Notes: a model not told the origin generated them from the letters alone. Shown: positions 17,935-27,095, numbered from the stretch's first letter. The stretch is DNA of 64,000 bases from Kocuria atrinae C3-8 (GCF_000286355.1 NZ_AJXN01000002.1:1-64000), one strand, 5' to 3'. Translations and numbers: made by a program.

Positions 17935-17963
17935 GTTATATACCCCTATGGGGTATACGGCAA
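17935..17963 (-). promoter_or_regulatory. Promoter with CsoR-type copper operator
   Basis: Minus-strand -35 TTGCCG (17958-17963) and -10 TATAAC (17935-17940) are 17 bases apart. The palindrome TATACCCCTATGGGGTATA (17939-17957) spans the spacer and overlaps the -10. Its ATACCCC...GGGGTAT arms match the consensus of CsoR copper-sensing repressors. The promoter drives the YdhK lipoprotein gene. A csoR gene is not in the window. Confidence 0.75.
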
Positions 17964-18071
17964 GGGGATATCGGTTCGCCCCGGTGAGACTCTGTCGACG
18001 TAACACCCGCGCTTCGAAGCCCTCAAGCCATCTCGAAGAAAGTCAGTAGGTGAAGAGGTAGCCTCGAAGGC

Positions 18072-18689
18072 GTGACCGATAGGCAACGAGTTTCTGCGGA
18101 TTACGACCGCAACGCTTCTGAGTACATCGATGCGCTGGGAAGCGTTGAACAAATGGCCCTGTCGGACCGAGAACTGATCGGCCAGTGGCGGGATGCGTGC
18201 TCAGGGCCGTTACTGGATGCAGGCTGCGGACCAGGTCACTGGACCCACTTTCTATGTCGAGATGACCGAGATGCCACTGGCGTTGACCTGTCTCAAGAGT
18301 TCATCGGCCATGCCAGGGCCACCTATCCTGAGGCAAAATTCGAGTGTGGAGACTTCAGTCAGCTGCCGTTGCCGCCTGACTACTGCGGAGGCATTCTCGC
18401 GTGGTACTCACTGATACACACTGACCCATCTGAAGTTCCCCGAGTTCTTGAGGAATTCGCTCGGGTACTGCGGCCCGGTGCAAGTCTGCTCCTTGGATTC
18501 TTCGACGGGAAGGATGGCGAGGCGTTCGATCATGCGGTGAGCCCAGCGTTCTTCCGGAGTCATAAGGGCATGAGCAACGATCTGAAAGCTGCCGGATTCA
18601 GAATCGTCAAGTCTCACCGGAGAACAGATCCGGGCTCCCGACCACATGCCGCACTGATCGCCCGCAAGCCAAACTTATTCACCGCTTAG
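18072..18689 (+). CDS. Class I SAM-dependent methyltransferase
   Basis: The 205-residue product starts at GTG 18072. It has motif I PLLDAGCGPGHWTHFL (SAM-binding glycine loop), the acidic post-I residue in ATGVDLSQEFI, motif II-like FECGDFSQLPLPPDYCGGIL and WYSLIHTDPSEVPRVLEEFARVLRPGASLLL. This is the Methyltransf_11/25 type, acting on small molecules. The first strand reads FLCRDDRDATG where a Gly is usual. The gene is isolated and convergent with the NmrA-like gene. Substrate unknown. Confidence 0.85.
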   Translation: MTDRQRVSADYDRNASEYIDALGSVEQMALSDRELIGQWRDACSGPLLDAGCGPGHWTHFLCRDDRDATGVDLSQEFIGHARATYPEAKFECGDFSQLPLPPDYCGGILAWYSLIHTDPSEVPRVLEEFARVLRPGASLLLGFFDGKDGEAFDHAVSPAFFRSHKGMSNDLKAAGFRIVKSHRRTDPGSRPHAALIARKPNLFTA

Positions 18690-18703
18690 TGGGAGGAGTA
18701 CTC

Positions 18704-19463
18704 CTACGCGCCGAGCCACTCGTCGACCGTCGTGGAGGTGACGTGCGCATCCGCCGGGATGAGGCCTCCGTTGGCAATTCCGCGCCCCAAGTACGAAGCC
18801 TCGCGAATGGTCTTGGGCTGCACGCCGTCGATCGATCCCTTCGCGGCAAGAATCCTCCGCGCGAAGTTCGCCGCGGAATCCACCTGGGTCCCCGGACAGC
18901 AACAATCTCGTTCCGAGCCGGGCGAGGTTCAGACACGACATCCGCCATGAATGTCACCACATCACTCATCGCGGCAGGCGCCATCAACATGCTTGGCATG
19001 ATCGACAGCGGCCCCTTGGTCACCCGATGGACGAGCACAGGGATTAGCTCGAACCACTGCGAAGAGCGCACCGTCGTGGAAGGGATATCCGCCTCTTGGT
19101 AGAAACTCTCCTGCGCGGCCTTGCCTGGTAGTAGCCATATCGATGGTTCACTTCGGGATTGGCTGCACCCGCGATGGACAGACACACGATCCTGCCGACG
19201 CCGTTCGCTTGCGCCGCCTGGACCACGTTCCGTGCCGCGCGGGTGAAGAACTCGATCGACTTCTGCGCGCCGAGCGCATCGATGTGGAGCGCGTCGACCG
19301 CGATGTCCACGTCCTCCAGAGCTCGCTCCATGCCCTCCGGCGACATCACGTCCACGCCGTGGCTCCGGCTGATGCGCACCACATCATGGCCGTGCCGTTC
19401 CAACTCGTCGGAGACGGCCGAGCCGAAATTTCCACTGGCGCCCAACACCGCAATTTTGCTCAT
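18704..19463 (-). CDS. NmrA-like NAD(P)-binding protein, two frame breaks
   Basis: ATG 19463 opens MSKIAVLGASGNFGSAVSDE, an NAD(P)-binding GASGNFG motif, followed by GRIVCLSIAGAANPEVNHRYGYY (active-site-like region). Adding one base near 19119 and one near 18892 joins AAQESFYQEADIPSTTVRSS and LMAPAAMSDVVTFMADVV to an ending at STTVDEWLGA with stop at 18704-18706, 253 residues in total. These are atypical short-chain dehydrogenases acting as NAD(P)H sensors or ether/quinone reductases. Both breaks fit loss of a G from a G run. Confidence 0.75.
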
Positions 19464-19534
19464 GCGTCCACCCTAGTCACGCCCAACTGCGGGAGATAGG
19501 GTGCGGCAAAGTCACCGTGGAGCGGACCAAGCAG

Positions 19535-20878
19535 CTACAACCGCGCGATCCGTTTGATGTCCTCCTGGAACTCGTGGACGACCTCCGCGGAAACCGTGGC
19601 GCGGGTTTGGGCGATAGCTTCCAGGTAGTCCTCGGTCGTGGGCCCGGTAGCGCGTGGTGTGCGAGCGGCGGCATTGTCGGTCTTGGCGGCGTCGTCGGCA
19701 TCGGCCGCAGAACCATCCGAAGCGGCCCCGTAGACCGATTTCTCCAGCGCGTGTTGGGAGGCCTTGCGCGCCGAGAACTCGATATCCGCCGGGGAGAACC
19801 CGTTCGATTTGGACACCAGCAGGTCCAGGTCAACGTTTTCGGCGACCGACTCGGGGATGTAGCGGAGCCAAATGGCTTGGCGAGCGACGTCGTCGGGCAG
19901 GCCAATGGGAATGACGTAATCGAAGCGGCCGTGGCGCAGGAAGGCCGAATCCAACGTGCGAATGAAGTTGGTGGCGCAAACGAGCAATCGGCCGGGGCGG
20001 TCGCGGAAGGCGGGGATGATTTTCAGCAGTTCGTTGGTCACACCCTGCAGAGGCGATGGCGGATCGCCTTTGCGTTGGGCGGCGATTTCCTCGACCTCGT
20101 CGATGAAGACGACCGCGTGTTCCAGCTGCGAGATCTCGAGGAAGATTTCGCGCAGTGCGCCGGCCAAGCCCTTGGGATCCGCGGCGAGACGGGACGGGAA
20201 GACTTCCACGAATGGCCATTCCAGTCGGGAGGCAATGGCCTTGGCGAAGGTTGTCTTGCCCGTACCTGGAGGGCCGAACAGCATGACCGCGCGCGGCGGG
20301 ACCACGCCGTACTGCTGGGCGAGATCGGGGTCAGCGAGCGGCAGGACCAGGCGTCGCTCGAGCATTTCCTTCTCCCGCTGCATGCCTCCCACGTTGTTCC
20401 AGAGGTTCCGCGGCAGCAGCCGGCCACCCAGCTCATCGAGCAGGCCGATTTCCTGTCGTTGGATAGGGATTTCACGTTCGAAGTAGCGCAGGTGTTTCTT
20501 GTCCTGGAAGCCTGCCTCGTTCAGCGCCTCCACGCGGCGCTCGGAGTCGGGCACCAGGAAGGAGAGCCTGGTGAGTCCCAGTGGTGCGAGTTTGCTTTCA
20601 ACAGCCGCCAAGAGCGCACTGCCGATGCCCTGGTCGAGCCACTGACTGTCCACACCGAAGAACACGATCCAGCCCTGGTCATGTGCCGCGCGTGCGACGG
20701 CCGCGCCGACCACCACGTCATCATCCACGGCCACCACGGCCTGGTCCTCCTGGCATGACGCCAGGACTTCCGAGAGAGCGTAGACGGGTTCCACTCCGGA
20801 CAAGCGCGAACTCTCCCACAACCGCAGAATCGAGTCCATGTCAGCGGGGTGGAAATCTCTGATATGCCACGTAGTCAC
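19535..20878 (-). CDS. GNAT acetyltransferase fused to an AAA+ ATPase
   Basis: Residues 1-135 are a GNAT domain (TTWHIRDFHPADMDSILRLW, VVVGAAVAR, and the acetyl-CoA loop QWLDQGIGSALLAAVESKL). Residues about 160-395 are an AAA+ module of the classical FtsH/Cdc48-like type: NNVGGM, Walker A GPPGTGKTT at 202-210, Walker B VVFIDEVEE at 256-264, sensor CATN at 301-304, and Arg-finger-like HGRFD at 316-320. A low-complexity Asp/Ala linker precedes a final helical segment. The GTG start overlaps the stop of the HPP membrane protein gene as GTGA, so the two are translated together. No protease domain is present; the fusion may couple remodelling with acetylation of bound proteins, which is inference. 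Confidence 0.88.
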   Translation of the reverse strand: MTTWHIRDFHPADMDSILRLWESSRLSGVEPVYALSEVLASCQEDQAVVAVDDDVVVGAAVARAAHDQGWIVFFGVDSQWLDQGIGSALLAAVESKLAPLGLTRLSFLVPDSERRVEALNEAGFQDKKHLRYFEREIPIQRQEIGLLDELGGRLLPRNLWNNVGGMQREKEMLERRLVLPLADPDLAQQYGVVPPRAVMLFGPPGTGKTTFAKAIASRLEWPFVEVFPSRLAADPKGLAGALREIFLEISQLEHAVVFIDEVEEIAAQRKGDPPSPLQGVTNELLKIIPAFRDRPGRLLVCATNFIRTLDSAFLRHGRFDYVIPIGLPDDVARQAIWLRYIPESVAENVDLDLLVSKSNGFSPADIEFSARKASQHALEKSVYGAASDGSAADADDAAKTDNAAARTPRATGPTTEDYLEAIAQTRATVSAEVVHEFQEDIKRIARL

Positions 20879-21525
20879 CCAAGAACTCCTTTGTTCCGGT
20901 CGGTGAGTTGGAGGGCTTCATCATGACACGGGACCTCGGAAGGCGTCACCGAGGTGGGGCGCGGCGTCGTCGAATCGTCCGCGGCATCCGGCCGACGCGA
21001 TGCGGAGACGTTGCGCACAAGGCGCCGATATCCGAGCGCGCACGCGGACAGCACCAGCGAGCCCACGAGCACGGGCATCAGCAGGTAGTCCCAGCCCTGA
21101 TGCGACAACAGGATGGCGATGGGCGTGCCACCGGCCGGCGGGTGAATCACGCGCAGCGACGCCATCCCAATCATCGCGAGCCCCACGGCAATGCCCAGGC
21201 TCCACCATGCAGTGGGCAGGACCGAATGAATCAGCAGGCCGCACGCGGCGGCAACCACGTGACCTCCGACCACGCTGACCGGCCGCGAGAACGGCGAATC
21301 CGGCACCAGGAACAGCAGCACACACGACGAGCCGAATGCGGCAATGAGCAGCGGAACCCCGAATAAATCACCGGTGAAGCCCAGCAGGGCAATCGTGAGT
21401 GCGCCGCCGAGCCCGCCCGCAACGATCGTGGTCAGGGGTAAAGATTCGCGCGGCCAGCCACGCAGCCGAACCGGCGAAAACTTCTTCCCACCCGAAGGGG
21501 CACTTGGCTGACGCGGCGAATTCAT
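20875..21525 (-). CDS. HPP-family integral membrane protein
   Basis: The 216-residue product has four to five hydrophobic helices (LTTIVAGGLGGALTIALLGF, VPLLIAAFGSSCVLLFLV, VSVVGGHVVAAACGLLIHSV, LGIAVGLAMIGMASL) and the hallmark RVIHPPAGGTPIAILL motif that names the family, followed by WDYLLMPVLVGSLVL. HPP proteins are implicated in nitrite transport in chloroplasts and cyanobacteria, but bacterial roles vary. The C-terminal tail is soluble and Pro/Thr/Ser-rich. It is coupled by a 4-base overlap to the GNAT-AAA+ gene, which suggests a shared task. Confidence 0.88.
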   Translation of the reverse strand: MNSPRQPSAPSGGKKFSPVRLRGWPRESLPLTTIVAGGLGGALTIALLGFTGDLFGVPLLIAAFGSSCVLLFLVPDSPFSRPVSVVGGHVVAAACGLLIHSVLPTAWWSLGIAVGLAMIGMASLRVIHPPAGGTPIAILLSHQGWDYLLMPVLVGSLVLSACALGYRRLVRNVSASRRPDAADDSTTPRPTSVTPSEVPCHDEALQLTDRNKGVLG

Positions 21526-21630
21526 GGGATTCCTTCAATGGTTGGTACGTATGCGGGTACGAAAACGAGGGGGATGCCATCGAGAGACAGCGATCCCCCT
21601 CGTGTTGTTCGGGTGGTGGTCAGGGGTGGA

Positions 21631-22836
21631 TTACGACGTCGCCTGGCTGAGTTCGGCTTGCCCCTCGTCTGCTTTGGTGGGCACCTTGGCGTAGGACGTC
21701 GCGCCCACTCCCTTGTAGGAGCCGCCTTCGACGATCAGGTATTCGGGACGGATGTCGTTACCGGCGAACCAATCTTCGAGGATTTCGCGGGTGCCGGCGG
21801 CGTAGCGAGCCTGTCCCGAGAGCGAGGTTCCGGAGGTGTGCGGAGTCATCGCGTTGTGGGGCATGGTGCGCCACGGGTGATCCACCGGTGCCGGCTGAGG
21901 GTCCCAGACATCGCCGGCGTAGCCCGCGAGCTGGCCGCTTTCGAGGGCCTGAACGATCGCGTCCCGGTCCGCAATGGCTGCGCGGGCGGGGTTCACGATG
22001 TATGCCCCGCGAGGCATGGTGTTGAGCAGCTCAGTGTTCAACAGGCCACGCGTCTCGGCCGTGAGAGGTGCGTGCACGGTCAAGACATCGATGTTCTGGA
22101 CCAGCGACTCGATGCTGTCGTGGTAGGTCAGGTTGTACTTGCGCTCGTAGTCCTCGCTCAGGCGGAAACGATCCGTATAGCTGAGGTGCACGCCGAACGG
22201 GGCGAGGCGCTCGATCACCGCGCGACCAATACGACCGGCGGCAAACACACCCACGCGCATGCCTTCCAGGTCGTAAGACCGCTCAACGGCGTCCGCGATG
22301 TTCCAGCCGCCCGCCGCGGAGATCTCGTGCTGCTTGACGAAGTCCCGGACGAGTACCAGAACCTGCATCACGGTGTGCTCGGCAACGCTGATGCTGTTGC
22401 TGTAGGTGACTTCCGCGACCGTGATGCCGCGTGCGTTGGCGGCGTCCAAGTCGGTGTGATCGGAACCGATGCCCGCGGTGACCACGAGCTTCAGGTTCCG
22501 AGCCTTCTCAATGCGTTCGGGGGTGAGGTAGGCAGGCCAGAACGGCTGGGAGATCACGATGTCCGCGTCGGGGAGTTCGCGTTCGAAGACAGAATCCGGG
22601 CCTTCCTTGTCGCTGGTAACGACCACGGTGTGGCCTTCGGATTCGAGCCAGTCGCGCAGACCCAGACCGCCAGACACACAGCCGAGCAGCTCACCCGGGG
22701 TGAAGTCCAACGCCTGGGGCGAGGGCAAGGTGGCCCCACCCGGATAGTCGTTGATGGAGGGGATCGTGTCACGCGCATACTCGGGCGGGTAACCGGTCAC
22801 GGGGTCCGGGTAGAGCACAATCAGGATTTTTGACAC
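21631..22836 (-). CDS. fdh: NAD-dependent formate dehydrogenase
   Basis: Oxidises formate to CO2 with reduction of NAD+. The chosen start is GTG 22836 (MSKILIVLYPDPVTGYPPEY), preceded by GGAG; this gives 401 residues, the usual length of the metal-free D-2-hydroxyacid-dehydrogenase-type enzyme. Visible motifs are FWPAYLTPERIEKA, TAGIGSDHTDLDAA, SVAEHTVMQVLVLVRD, the NAD loop VGVFAAGRIG, the Asp of YTDRFRL that selects NAD+, NPARAAIADRDAIV with the catalytic Arg, and MTPHTSGTSLSGQARYAAG with the catalytic His. It is divergent from a LysR gene that probably regulates it. Frame intact. Confidence 0.93.
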   Translation of the reverse strand: MSKILIVLYPDPVTGYPPEYARDTIPSINDYPGGATLPSPQALDFTPGELLGCVSGGLGLRDWLESEGHTVVVTSDKEGPDSVFERELPDADIVISQPFWPAYLTPERIEKARNLKLVVTAGIGSDHTDLDAANARGITVAEVTYSNSISVAEHTVMQVLVLVRDFVKQHEISAAGGWNIADAVERSYDLEGMRVGVFAAGRIGRAVIERLAPFGVHLSYTDRFRLSEDYERKYNLTYHDSIESLVQNIDVLTVHAPLTAETRGLLNTELLNTMPRGAYIVNPARAAIADRDAIVQALESGQLAGYAGDVWDPQPAPVDHPWRTMPHNAMTPHTSGTSLSGQARYAAGTREILEDWFAGNDIRPEYLIVEGGSYKGVGATSYAKVPTKADEGQAELSQATS

Positions 22837-23035
22837 AACAACTCCATGAGTTTTCGAGGGGTCTTTGGGATCTTGTCGTCTGGCCGTCGTGGATCGTGTT
22901 TCTTGTCGATGCGGCGACCGTGGTTTCCAAAGCTTGATTTCCAAATTAGGAGCAATTGACAGCCCCCACCACGGGCGTAACGTTGGGCCAGCACAACGCA
23001 TGGTTGTGGGTCGCTGCGGGTGGAAGGAACAGTCG

Positions 23036-23983
23036 GTGGAGAACAGCCAGCTTCCGGATGTGCGGACGCTTCAGGTTCTGGAGGCGATCGGGCGACTGCA
23101 GTCGATCACGCTCGCGGCAGGTTCCTTGGGTATCACGCAGCAGGCGGCCTCGACCCGGCTCAAGCGGCTAGAGACTCGGCTCGGGCGAAGTCTGGTGGTG
23201 CGCGCGGCGCGGGAATCGCGACTGACGGACGACGGCCAAGCCCTGGTGAGCATGGCCCGCCCGTTGTTGAGCGCAGCCACTGATTTCGAGAGTGAATTGA
23301 GCGCTTATCTTTCCCAGAAGCACGCGGTCAATGTGGCCGCCAGCCTGACCATTGCGGAGCACTTTCTGCCGCGCTGGATCGTGGCCTACCGGGAGGCCGG
23401 CAACACGGCGAGCCGCGTGAACGTCACCTCGACGAACACGCGCGAGGTGATTCGTCTGGTGTCGACCGAGGCTGTGGAGCTCGGGTTCATCGAGGGTTTC
23501 GCTCCCCCGCCGGGGTTGCAGTATGCGCCGCTCGCCTTGGATGAGCTGATCGTTCTTGTGGCTCCGTCACACCCGTGGGCCGCTCGCGGTCGGGTCAGCG
23601 CGCGCACTCTTGCTGCCACCCCGCTGATCACCAGGGAGGACGGCTCGGGCTGTCGGTCGGTCGTGGTCGCCACCTTGGGTCAGCACGGGATCCCGCCCGA
23701 GCAAGTCGCGGATCCGGCCATGCAGCTGCCCAGCAACACCGCCGTGCTTGAGGCCGCTGCCGCCAACGCTGGTCCAGCGGTGCTCAGCACGCACCCCGCG
23801 GCGTCTTTTCTGGGCGCTCACCGGCTCGTGCGGATTGAGGTGGATGGGGTTCGGTTCCGTCGCAGCCTTGGCGCGATCTGGCGGCAGGGTGCGGAACCGC
23901 CCACCCCGGCTTCACAGGAATTTCTCCGAGCGGTATCGCGCATGACGCCGCTGTCCGGGCGTCAGACGGAGGACGGTTCCTGA
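23036..23983 (+). CDS. LysR-family transcriptional regulator
   Basis: The GTG at 23036 (VENSQLPDVRTLQVLEAIGR) is preferred over the ATG at 23000 because GGAAGGA lies 8 bases upstream. The 315-residue product has a winged HTH (ITLAAGSLGITQQAASTRLK, RLGRSLVVRAARESRLTDDG) and a LysR substrate-binding domain (VNVAASLTIAEHFLPRWI, ELGFIEG, LALDELIVLVAPSHPWA, PLITREDGSGCRSVV). It is divergent from formate dehydrogenase with about 200 bases between the starts, the classic arrangement in which LysR controls its neighbour. Inducer unknown; formate or a C1 signal is a guess. Confidence 0.88.
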   Translation: MENSQLPDVRTLQVLEAIGRLQSITLAAGSLGITQQAASTRLKRLETRLGRSLVVRAARESRLTDDGQALVSMARPLLSAATDFESELSAYLSQKHAVNVAASLTIAEHFLPRWIVAYREAGNTASRVNVTSTNTREVIRLVSTEAVELGFIEGFAPPPGLQYAPLALDELIVLVAPSHPWAARGRVSARTLAATPLITREDGSGCRSVVVATLGQHGIPPEQVADPAMQLPSNTAVLEAAAANAGPAVLSTHPAASFLGAHRLVRIEVDGVRFRRSLGAIWRQGAEPPTPASQEFLRAVSRMTPLSGRQTEDGS

Positions 23984-24080
23984 GCTTGGTCACCTTTTGG
24001 CTGAGCATGCTTTTCGGGCACGACGACGCCGCCGCTCACTCGCCTTTCTGACGTTTTGCCTGGCCGCGAGCGAACTGCTT

Positions 24081-24620
24081 CTACTCCCCCGTGAGCCCGT
24101 CGATGGACTCCCTGATGAGGTCCACGTGCCCGTTATGACGGGCGTACTCCTCGATCATGTGGGTCATGACCCAGCGGAGGTTGTGCGTTTCGCCGTGTCG
24201 TGTGGCTTTGCTGAGGGCGTCCAGGCCGCCTTCCGCGTAGGCGCGTTCCGCGCTGTCACGTGCCGCCGAGACGCTCTTCTCCCAGTTCCCGACGAGCGTG
24301 GCCGGGTCATCGTAAATGGCGGTGTGGAAGTCCCAATCCGGGGAGGTCTTCCAATCGACAGAGGCCCAAGGCTCGATGCCATCTTCAGCCCAGAGGACTT
24401 CCCTGAACCACTGATCCTCAACGAGCGTGAGGTGCTTGATGAGACCGGCGAGCGTCAGGCTGCTTGGGCCCAGCGTCTGCGTCAACTGAGCCTGGCTCAA
24501 CCCCGAGGTCTTCCACGCAAACGTCGCCCGAAGGAACTCCAGGAATCCCGTGAGGGTCTCCCACTCATCACCGGCGATGGGCGGTTCAGGGCGGCCGTGC
24601 TCATCCGTTTCGGTAGTCAT
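24081..24620 (-). CDS. DinB/DUF664-family protein (mycothiol transferase-like)
   Basis: The 179-residue product has the four-helix DinB layout: ETLTGFLEFLRATFAWKTSG, then SLTLAGLIKHLTLVEDQWFREVL with the first metal-binding His, NLRWVMTHMIEEYARHNGHVDLIRESIDG with the paired H...H metal ligands, typical of actinobacterial DUF664 proteins. Related enzymes use mycothiol or bacillithiol in detoxification. The frame is intact and length is normal. It stands alone on the minus strand, downstream of the secreted protein gene at 24673. Confidence 0.88.
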   Translation of the reverse strand: MTTETDEHGRPEPPIAGDEWETLTGFLEFLRATFAWKTSGLSQAQLTQTLGPSSLTLAGLIKHLTLVEDQWFREVLWAEDGIEPWASVDWKTSPDWDFHTAIYDDPATLVGNWEKSVSAARDSAERAYAEGGLDALSKATRHGETHNLRWVMTHMIEEYARHNGHVDLIRESIDGLTGE

Positions 24621-24672
24621 GCCATCGAATGCTATCCGGGTGACCTGCGGAGTTACGCCTCACCCACATCGA

Positions 24673-25401
24673 TTAGCCGCAGTTCGATCCGCCATCACTC
24701 ACGCCTGTGAAGGTCAGCTCTTGCCCGTTCGACAATGTTGCGGTGACCTTGACAAAGTTCGGCATCCTGCCCTCGGGGCTGGGGCAAGTTCGCGGTGCTC
24801 TGACGTCCGTGTAAGTGATGGCGAAGCGACCCGACGGTCCTGTGGTGAAGTCCCTGCACCCCGTGGCGTCATTCGTGTACGTCCCGTTGGACCCGTTGGT
24901 ACCTGCGGTCCACAGGAAGTTCAGATCCCACGCATCGCGAGTAACACCACCGGGAAACTCCGTTCCGGCGAGGTTCTGCGTGTTACTCACGGTATTTCTC
25001 CACGCGGTGCCACTGCCGGGGGTGTAGCGCATGGCATTGTAGTTCTCACCGTTTCGGCTCGACGTTCCATTGCCGACCCAGAATGCGCCCGGACCAGCAG
25101 ACGTCTGTCCAATCCGGTTGGCGATCCACCACTGATAGCTAACGCGGGTGACGGTGACCCCGGCGGGGAGGTTGTCCACATAGGTCTGAGCGCCCGCATC
25201 CAAGGATTGTGTGGTGGAGGAACTACCGATCGTTCCCCATCTGTAGATGAGTCCGCCGCTGATCCTGAGGGTGGGGGTGCACGCCGAAGCCTCATACGCC
25301 GGGACCGCCGATGCCGCGACGATGACCGGAGCCGCCCAGGCCACACCTCGCGCGAGGGAACGTCGGGAAACTGGATGTGTATCAATGGTGGGGGATGCCA
25401 T
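24673..25401 (-). CDS. Secreted protein with twin-arginine leader, function unknown
   Basis: The 242-residue product starts MASPTIDTHPVSRRSLARG and continues VAWAAPVIVAASAVPAYEASAC, a twin-arginine signal with a probable cleavage site after EASA. The mature part is rich in Gly, Thr, Asn and Ser, has four Cys (two near the ends) and shows beta-strand-like alternation, like cell-surface or secreted proteins of Micrococcaceae. No catalytic motif is visible. A second protein with the same leader type is encoded at 49290. Confidence 0.7.
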   Translation of the reverse strand: MASPTIDTHPVSRRSLARGVAWAAPVIVAASAVPAYEASACTPTLRISGGLIYRWGTIGSSSTTQSLDAGAQTYVDNLPAGVTVTRVSYQWWIANRIGQTSAGPGAFWVGNGTSSRNGENYNAMRYTPGSGTAWRNTVSNTQNLAGTEFPGGVTRDAWDLNFLWTAGTNGSNGTYTNDATGCRDFTTGPSGRFAITYTDVRAPRTCPSPEGRMPNFVKVTATLSNGQELTFTGVSDGGSNCG

Positions 25402-25569
25402 GAGGGCAGTTTACAGAAGCAACCAATCATTCGTGCTCGTCACAGGCACGTTAGCGAAGTAGCGTCACTCACCTTCGTAGCTGAAGGGTCAACTTCATGT
25501 TCAGCCCTTCTCTGATGTCGTGGCCGGTGGTTGACTGGGCTTCCAACTACATAAGCTCGGGAGCTTCCC

Positions 25570-26016
25570 ATGAGCGTCACGCATCAGACCCTTGATATCA
25601 GTCAGGTCATCCCCGCGCCCCTGGACACGGTGTGGGCCGCGTTCCAGGACACCACATCGCGGTCGGTCTGGAGCGTCCCCAAGGGCGACGACTTGGTCTA
25701 TTCCAAGGACGACTTCTACCCAGGAGGCCGCGCCTCGTACCGCTGCGGACCGTCCGGTGATCTCAACGTCGCGGGCGAGATCGGATACATCCAGATCACT
25801 CCTCACGAGCTGGTCGTCCACACCGACACGGTCTCAACCGGGGGCGCTCTCCTCGCGACCGCACTGGTCACCTGGACTTTCGAACCTCACGACGACAGCG
25901 CCCTGGTCACCATCGTCGACCAAGTCGCCTCATTCGTGGGTCAAGACATGATCGATGGTCACCGGAACGGTCACACCATCGCACTCGCACAGTTGGCGGA
26001 GTTTCTGAAGTCCTAG
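25570..26016 (+). CDS. SRPBCC family protein
   Basis: The 148-residue product, MSVTHQTLDISQVIPAPLDT then VWAAFQDTTSRSVWSVPKGD, matches the AHSA1/SRPBCC ligand-binding fold, with ASYRCGPSGDLNVAGEIGYI as the central sheet and VTWTFEPHDDSALVTIVDQV toward the long C-terminal helix. These proteins are often encoded beside ArsR regulators or used as small-molecule carriers. No such partner is adjacent here. Frame intact. Ligand unknown. Confidence 0.8.
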   Translation: MSVTHQTLDISQVIPAPLDTVWAAFQDTTSRSVWSVPKGDDLVYSKDDFYPGGRASYRCGPSGDLNVAGEIGYIQITPHELVVHTDTVSTGGALLATALVTWTFEPHDDSALVTIVDQVASFVGQDMIDGHRNGHTIALAQLAEFLKS

Positions 26017-26246
26017 CTGAAGCGGCCTGACACTGGCCTGACACTCAAGGTCCTTCACCGCGAGCGCTACACATCTGCGGCAGTGGTTCGCACGTCAACG
26101 GCGGGTTTTCCTACGTCCCTCTGCCAAAAATGTCATCACCCGTCACCAGAGCGCGAAGCCCTGCCCCAAATGTTCAGACCGGCCCTCACCATGCCTCACC
26201 CCTTGAAGGAGCCATGGCTCGATCCGGCTCAGAAGGCGAACCAGTT

Positions 26247-26467
26247 CTAATCAGCGCCTCGGTTGATGAGCACGTAGAAGAGCAAACCGGCAGCTATCAA
26301 GACTGCAAAGACGATCGACAAAGCCATGTCATTGATGGCTCCGGCGACCCTCAGCACCAGGGTGCCGATTCCCAGGATGACCAACAACAGGCTGGGATGA
26401 AAGGTCTAAAAGCCACAGGAATGCCGTACTCGCCACCTGCACTCACCGCTCGTTGATCGGGTTCCAT
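26247..26467 (-). CDS. Small membrane protein with two helices, probably frame-broken
   Basis: Downstream of an in-frame TAG the minus strand reads SLLLVILGIGTLVLRVAGAI and MALSIVFAVLIAAGLLFYVL and ends INRGAD with TAG at 26247-26249. An upstream frame starting at ATG 26467 (MEPDQRAVSAGGEYGIPVAF) joins it if one base is restored near 26397-26405, giving 73 residues with two membrane helices. The second helix pair is clear, the start is less certain. It is divergent from the membrane protein gene at 26545. Function unknown. Confidence 0.45.
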
Positions 26468-26544
26468 ACCCCATGCCATCAGCCGCTGGCCCACAGCGCA
26501 AGACTCATCGGCAAGTTCCCACACGAACGTGCCCCAATTCGTTA

Positions 26545-26964
26545 ATGCCACCATGGAAAAACATGCGATTCATTGAATGGGCCCTACTGGCCGGCACAGC
26601 TCTCACCATCGGCCTACTCCGCACCACCGTTCAACTCATGGTTGATGGTGCGGACAATGCCTCCACCCCGCTGCTCGTGCTTCTGATCGCGGGCCCACTC
26701 ACAGTCATTACCTATTTCGCAGTGCGCTGGAGTGGCAAGAAGCTCGTCTTCGGAACCTTCCTCGCCAGCACGGCACGCGTGTTCCTGAGCTGTCTGATCG
26801 CCGCGCTTCTCTACGCGCTGCCCGGTCTCATCTTCGACGAAAGCGGCCTGCTCGACCTCTCACTCACGCTGCTTTTCGCCTTCGTGATGGCCCTGATCTT
26901 GGCCACCATCATGGCCCGATTCCTTCGACACCAAGTGCCTGACACCCCCGAAGATCTTGCCTGA
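26545..26964 (+). CDS. Integral membrane protein of unknown function
   Basis: From ATG 26545 (MPPWKNMRFIEWALLAGTAL) or ATG 26563 the product has four hydrophobic helices: WALLAGTALTIGLLRTTV, TPLLVLLIAGPLTVITYFAV, VFLSCLIAALLYALPGLIF and LSLTLLFAFVMALILATIMA. The open frame runs further upstream but those codons do not look like protein and overlap the divergent gene. No family is recognised. About 138 residues. Confidence 0.55.
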   Translation: MPPWKNMRFIEWALLAGTALTIGLLRTTVQLMVDGADNASTPLLVLLIAGPLTVITYFAVRWSGKKLVFGTFLASTARVFLSCLIAALLYALPGLIFDESGLLDLSLTLLFAFVMALILATIMARFLRHQVPDTPEDLA

Positions 26965-27095
26965 ACAACAGGTGTCCCTGCCCTCCATCACCCCTGATGG
27001 TCCCCGTGTTCACCAACCTTCCAGCACATGGTGGAAACATTTCACTCCGTTCGACCACCCTGCATCATTGCCAACTAATCCTTGGGGGAATTTTC

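Noticed and set aside
24019-24045. GACGACGCCGCCGCTC-like stretch as another copy of the repeated 13-mer
   Set aside because: It has an extra CCG unit, so it is not a close match to the motif and was not counted.
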